A stretch of 64,000 nt of DNA from positions 1,757,216 through 1,821,215 of the forward strand of contig CAJINV010000011.1 in the NCBI GenBank assembly GCA_905178155.1, in the 5' to 3' direction. The DNA is from Amoebophrya sp. A120 (lineage: Eukaryota; Sar; Dinophyceae; Syndiniales; Amoebophryaceae). Every line of letters begins with the position of its first letter. The first letter of the stretch is position 1. The position numbers were made by a program, and so were the translations under genes. The notes under the pieces were generated by a model that saw only the letters and a program-made list of their open reading frames with translations, was not told the origin of the DNA and ran no database searches. Positions 61,901 through 64,000 of the stretch are shown piece by piece.

Positions 61901-64000
61901 CAGAGTTGTAATGCAGATTTGCAAAGACAGGAAGACTTGTAATGCGCATCCCCATGAGAGCCATTTCCAATCGTGTTTTGGAATTTGTGATGCTATGAAC
62001 AGGATGAGCAGATGAATCTGTGACGCGGCTGTACTTGCTAACCTGCACTACACTGCATAGTCCAACTTGTCATGCGTGACTCACAAAACTCCTAGGTTTG
62101 TGTTGCAAAATCCCCATCCTGACTCTGGTGTGGGTACGTTTTTACTCAGGATAGTACATCCCCCGAGTTCAACACCGAGTTAATCACCTCGACAAACTGC
62201 TCGTTCACGATCTGCGTGTCCGTGAAGAGAAACACTTGCGTTTTCCCCTCCACGCCAGACCGCTTCAAAACCGTCTTGATATCGTCCCGGAACTCCACCA
62301 TCCCGTACCCCTTTGCGACTTCAATCTGGTAGCATCCGTTGTCGTTTGCGAAAGCCGCTAATCTCGCAGACGACTGCCTTCCGGACCCGCCGACCCCGAG
62401 CAGCAGCATGTTCCCCTGCGGTTGGTTTAACGTGCGGTTGATCCGCGCGACGTGCTCGGCGAAATCGAGGAAAATCACCAACGGCATGGGTGTGGGGAAC
62501 TGGTTGTTGTAATCGTCCAAGTAATCCTCAAGAACTTCCACCATCTTCGTCAAGTCCTGAATCTCTTCGTAACTTCTGCTGTCCAAGGGTTCCATGAATT
62601 CCGCGAAGATTAGCCTCTCGTTGTGGAACACCTCGGCGACGTCGAATGGGGCGAAGTTGGTCTTGATCTTCTCCTCTAATAAGTTCTGCAGCCACGTCCT
62701 GTCCCCAGCGTCGATCAAGCGATCGCCGAACACCCGGGACACCTCGTGGCACCAACAGCGAAGAAGCACGATCGGGCCCTCGACTTTTTTCGGCAGGAGG
62801 GCGCACACGCCCATAAACACTTTCCAGATGTCGCGGAGGTTGAAGAGGTAGTGGGCGCGGGCCGGGGTGGGCAGAAGATCGAGCAGAACCTGATGAACAA
62901 TGAGAATGGTTGAAATCGAAAGTTGCTATGCGGATTCGCATAGAAGACGAGGAATTGGAAAAATGCTTTGTCATGCAAGAAGACAGCTACAGACGGTCTA
63001 CTTGAAAATCAGTTTCGCATTTTCTTTTTACCTTGTTAAACACTTCTTTCTGCGCCTCGACCAGTTTCGGTACAAGTGCCTTGACGTCTTCCGGAAACGG
63101 GTCGAAGAATTTGTTTGCGATCGTCGTAAACATCGTCGTAATCGCCGCCCCCGTGAAATCGCTGTACCCCAAAACGTTGAAGTGGCGCTTCAGACGCTCC
63201 GTGATGAACGTTCGGCCGCCTCCTGGGGTTCCCATGCTGCCCGCAACCAACATGTCAATGATTTGGAAGTAGGCAAGCTCTTTTCGGTTGTACCTGGTTG
63301 TATTCGAGTTCTACCGACTTTTGCATCACAAATTCGCTTCTCGCACAACAAAACAGCCGGCACATCGCATTCAAGCATCTTCACAGATCTCGCTGTTCTT
63401 CAAATAAACTTCGCATCACAAATTCGGATTCAGACATACTTTTACTTGCAATGCATGAAGGGATGAACTACTCACTACCATCCTTCGTGGTCAAACCACT
63501 GCCGGAGCAGCTCGATCGGCGGCTGCGCTCCGTAGAATTCCTTCTGTGGCATGTTCAGATCGTCCGTGAACAACACCATCTTCTTGCCCGCCGGCGGGCC
63601 GTAGACCCCCCTTCGCCGTTTCTCCAACTTGCTGTCGATGAAGTCCTGCACTTGGTTGACCTGCGTCTGCGCGGAGAACGCGAGATTGGTGGTCAGGAAG
63701 TTACCCGGGGCGTACTTCTGGAGGTATAAAGACAGATTCACCGTCTTCCCCGTCCCCGTGGGTCCGCAGCACAGCACGTGGCTGTCGTTTTCCAAAAGGA
63801 TATGGAGCTCTCAACTGTTACATTCTCAACTGTTACATGAAATTTGTAATGCAAGAATGGCAAAAGTGAAAGGGAAAAGCTTGCTCCTTTTGCATTACAG
63901 GTTTGGAGCAGATTACAATGCTATCTAGCGTGTCGAGAACTTGTCATGCGGAGAAGGTTTGAAATTGTGAAAAGTGATAGCGTTTTTGCATGACAAATCA
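49977..64000 (-). CDS. Axonemal dynein heavy chain, 3' part (AAA3 to C-terminus), 30 exons
   Basis: Exons (high to low): 63795-63479, 63293-63032, 62889-62154, 61869-61828, 61571-61471, 61195-61010, 60844-60729, 60461-60418, 60189-60060, 59885-59702, 59490-59420, 59172-58889, 58525-58148, 57837-57745, 57590-57534, 57272-56749, 55720-55507, 55285-55251, 55081-54547, 54371-54009, 53839-53597, 53353-53264, 52968-52897, 52604-52460, 52160-52024, 51745-51698, 51468-51174, 50907-50836, 50628-50433, 50144-49977. They give 2,045 residues to TGA; the 5' end is beyond the window. Seen in order: AAA3 P-loop GPTGTGKT (residues 10-17) with VLFTDDLNMP; AAA4 P-loop GVGGSGRQS (about 355); stalk from HQSVEKV with YVTPTSYLELL; microtubule-binding tip with PGKKIDDYW; second stalk helix; AAA5 (WPLMIDPQRQA); AAA6 (LGQGQGP, GSWVLLQNCHLA); YEEVPIKVLLFLGASINYGG and the C-terminal DGIYVWGLFLEGAR. 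AAA3 wording (YGAQPPIELLRQW) fits single-headed inner-arm chains. Six introns are GT-AG. Confidence 0.96.
50150..50432. mobile_element. Introner, family B (283 bp)
   Basis: Flanked by GCAGT. Last introner of the dynein gene; excision joins KTPENC to YRCPVYKVLSRRG, 56 codons before the end. Confidence 0.93.
50634..50835. mobile_element. Introner, family E (202 bp)
   Basis: Flanked by TGCAA. Arms TATCGCAAGAAAAAACTGTT and inverse. Excision joins EFLYLLQ to DGDLVSTDF before the DGIYVWGLFLEGAR motif. Confidence 0.93.
50913..51173. mobile_element. Introner, family A (261 bp)
   Basis: Flanked by GTCAG. Excision joins FFPQAFLT to GALQNHARK, the conserved FxPQxFLTxxxQxxAR strand of dyneins. Confidence 0.95.
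51474..51697. mobile_element. Introner, family C (224 bp), GT-AG compatible
   Basis: Flanked by CCTGT. On the gene strand the repeat ACAGG lets the intron start GTATGAC and end ACAG: the second of two introners with a canonical register. Excision joins NTVLKQ to EAIRYNKLL. Confidence 0.94.
51751..52023. mobile_element. Introner, family A, core deleted on left (273 bp)
   Basis: Flanked by TCTTC. The left arm lacks the TGTCTGGG part (reads AAATAGGATCTGGAAGG) while the right arm is intact. Excision joins DIDFLEK to KYPTMYEE. Confidence 0.9.
52166..52459. mobile_element. Introner, family B (294 bp)
   Basis: Flanks AGCAA and TGCAA differ at one base. Right end reads GTTTATTTTACACGGGATA. Excision joins GEALALH to AGIVAVYAK. 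Confidence 0.9.
52974..53263. mobile_element. Introner, family B (290 bp)
   Basis: Flanked by CTAAC. Excision joins DAQDKRLV to TCILGKYVNME in the conserved region after YGGRVTD. Confidence 0.93.
53359..53596. mobile_element. Introner, family I (238 bp; only copy)
   Basis: Flanks ACTGA and ACTGG differ at one base. Arms TATGCAATACAAATTATTTT and a diverged inverse around TTTCCCGT, unlike the other families. Excision joins LMSFINQ to YEEVPIKVL, an exact match to dynein consensus. Confidence 0.9.
53845..54008. mobile_element. Introner, family D (164 bp)
   Basis: Flanked by TCGTC. Excision joins QIGVKMT to NEPPKGLRANL, the conserved motif after AAA6. Confidence 0.94.
54377..54546. mobile_element. 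Introner, family D, reversed orientation (170 bp)
   Basis: Flanked by TCTGG. The GCATTGCAAAAGC arm is on the left here, and the right end is the weaker TTGCGATTGATA, so it sits opposite to the copies at 53845 and 55087. Excision joins TFDIQ to KSFGDSM. Confidence 0.92.
55087..55250. mobile_element. Introner, family D (164 bp)
   Basis: Flanked by AATCC. Only 35 to 40 nt of exon separate it from the next element (55291). Excision joins LFAIGI to DQSTKSDVL. Confidence 0.94.
55291..55506. mobile_element. Introner, family C (216 bp)
   Basis: Flanked by GGGAA. Excision joins DPMYQFS to LQWFQNLFA, a conserved AAA5-AAA6 dynein segment. Confidence 0.94.
55726..56748. mobile_element. Introner, family A, enlarged by a nested insertion (1,023 bp)
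   Basis: Flanked by CTCGG. Both arms are typical of family A; other family A copies are 242-331 bp. The extra about 760 bp interrupts the interior between GACCA and CGGGAGGGA. Excision of the whole joins LLATSE to GDVLEDDKL. Confidence 0.94.
55836..56598. mobile_element. Nested GC-rich insertion in a family A introner (about 763 bp)
   Basis: Contains a 33-bp unit repeated with period 35 (55877-55909 and 55912-55944), a second imperfect tandem pair near 56443-56470 and 56482-56510 (AGCAGCGCCGTGCCT, then GGCTGGCG), runs of G and C near 56325-56365 and a T/C tract at 56550-56600. No open frame looks like a protein. Ends were placed by comparison with uninterrupted family A copies; no clear terminal repeats. 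Confidence 0.6.
57278..57533. mobile_element. Introner, family A (256 bp)
   Basis: Flanked by ATCGG. Excision joins IIIDKSRR to WPLMIDPQRQ at the start of the AAA5 signature, where homology leaves no doubt. Confidence 0.96.
57596..57744. mobile_element. Introner, family D, shortest copy (149 bp)
   Basis: Flanked by GTTGG. Excision joins WIVCQL to PNDDLSIENA. The right arm is changed to ACTTTTGTGATGCATA. Confidence 0.93.
57843..58147. mobile_element. Introner, family A with internal duplication (305 bp)
   Basis: Flanked by AACAG; left terminus TACC instead of TATC. A segment with TCATGCGGATTAAGCAAT occurs twice near 57973 and 58020, explaining the extra length. Excision joins NTWRSC to LEENEMKFS. 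Confidence 0.92.
58531..58888. mobile_element. Introner, family C, enlarged (358 bp)
   Basis: Flanked by CCACC; right end GTTGTGCACGACTCGGATA is diverged. Other family C copies are 216-227 bp. Excision joins HHVAKAV to EPKRQKLRG at the start of the second stalk helix. Confidence 0.9.
59178..59419. mobile_element. Introner, family A (242 bp)
   Basis: Flanks ATTTG and ACTTG differ at one base. Excision joins SICIMFQ to VPPVKKNDPE in the microtubule-binding tip. Confidence 0.92.
60195..60417. mobile_element. Introner, family C (223 bp)
   Basis: Flanked by GGTAC. Excision joins GGYKHRY to QVGLDKISS in the first stalk helix. Only a 44-49 nt exon separates it from the family A copy at 60467. Confidence 0.94.
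60467..60728. mobile_element. Introner, family A (262 bp)
   Basis: Flanked by AGGAT. Excision joins SSFKKI to LEMKRNEVGG just after YVTPTSYLELL. Confidence 0.94.
61201..61470. mobile_element. Introner, family A (270 bp)
   Basis: Flanked by CAGTA. One base of the core differs (TCTGGGCCTGG). Excision joins ANVHVVL to AFSPIGDAFRNR, the conserved dynein LxFSPxGxxxRxR strand. Confidence 0.95.
61577..61827. mobile_element. Introner, family A (251 bp)
   Basis: Flanked by CGACG. Excision joins DMDQIGV to ACRPACQQLG. Confidence 0.94.
61875..62153. mobile_element. Introner, family B (279 bp)
   Basis: Flanks GCACA and GTACA differ at one base. Excision joins NSVLNSGDV to PNLYNQEDM, as expected at the GEVPNL motif of AAA4. 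Confidence 0.94.
63294..63478. other. GT-AG intron with introner remnants (185 nt)
   Basis: Spliced GTAGTG...CCAG between FDHEGW and YNRKELAYF. The interior keeps GCATCACAAATTCGG and, near the donor side, TCAGACATAC followed by TTGCAATGCATGA, a decayed family A right arm. Confidence 0.6.
63801..64000. mobile_element. Introner, partial, cut by the window end
   Basis: Begins TATGGAGCTCTCAACTG directly after AAGGA and just upstream (gene strand) of the AAA3 P-loop exon. The interior has TTTGTAATGC, CTTGTCATGC and GCATGACAAAT motifs typical of introners. Its other end lies outside, so family and flank repeat cannot be settled. Confidence 0.7.

Noticed and set aside
50150-62153. CRISPR-like array, given many similar short repeats at intervals
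   Set aside because: The repeats are inverted-arm pairs in introns of a eukaryotic gene, with irregular spacing and coding sequence between them.
49977-63795. Dynein as a pseudogene, because of its fragmented coding sequence
   Set aside because: All 30 pieces keep frame under one excision rule, no internal stop appears, and the P-loops and C-terminal motifs are intact.
949-63928. Many plus-strand open frames of 60-340 codons
   Set aside because: They lie opposite the minus-strand exons or span introners, have Arg/Ser/Pro-skewed composition typical of antisense frames in GC-rich exons, and show no recognisable domain.

Overview
This is nuclear DNA of a protist eukaryote, best matched by a parasitic dinoflagellate of the Amoebophrya (Syndiniales) type. 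The reasons are: an axonemal dynein heavy chain, so a flagellate; genes all on one strand; low-complexity Gly/Asn/Ser/Gln-rich proteins; and above all many short intronic elements with terminal inverted repeats (introners), as reported for Amoebophrya genomes. The species cannot be fixed from the window alone.

All eight genes I can support lie on the minus strand, so each reads from high to low coordinates. In + order they are: an RS-rich CCCH zinc-finger protein (933-6222); a helical coiled-coil protein (7070-9757); a small hypothetical protein (10342-10626); a Ser/Thr kinase whose exons run in frame into a protein with topoisomerase-type C4 zinc fingers (11301-15560); a 2,197-residue low-complexity protein (19082-27032); a Cys-containing protein of unknown family (28248-33473); a 1,643-residue protein with an N-terminal hydrophobic segment (36020-41877); a Tubby-like protein (43100-47685); and the 3' two-thirds of an axonemal dynein heavy chain (49977 to beyond 64000). 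(The kinase and zinc-finger parts are counted here as one gene; with the small protein that makes nine CDS entries.) Intergenic stretches are AT-richer and hold nothing I can name.

The dominant structure is 45 complete introner elements plus one cut by the window end. They fall into nine families by terminal sequence (called A to I here). Each begins TATC/TATG (TACC or CATC in decayed copies), ends with the inverse, carries long inverted repeats and sits between 5-bp direct repeats. I traced the reading frame through every one. Removing the element plus exactly one 5-nt repeat copy restores the frame in 44 of 45 cases, rebuilding the apparent pre-insertion sequence. Only two of the 45 have a register that gives GT-AG ends, so most must be spliced at non-canonical sites. 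The same genes also have 21 ordinary GT-AG introns (49-336 nt), at least two of which look like decayed introners.

The dynein gene is the extreme case: 23 complete introners in about 14 kb cut the coding sequence into pieces as small as 35 nt. Two introners carry nested insertions of about 0.7 kb, and one gene has a 1.25-kb frame-preserving intron made of a long-TIR element plus a 66-bp duplication. Exon lists in the CDS entries are given after removal of one 5-nt repeat copy per introner.
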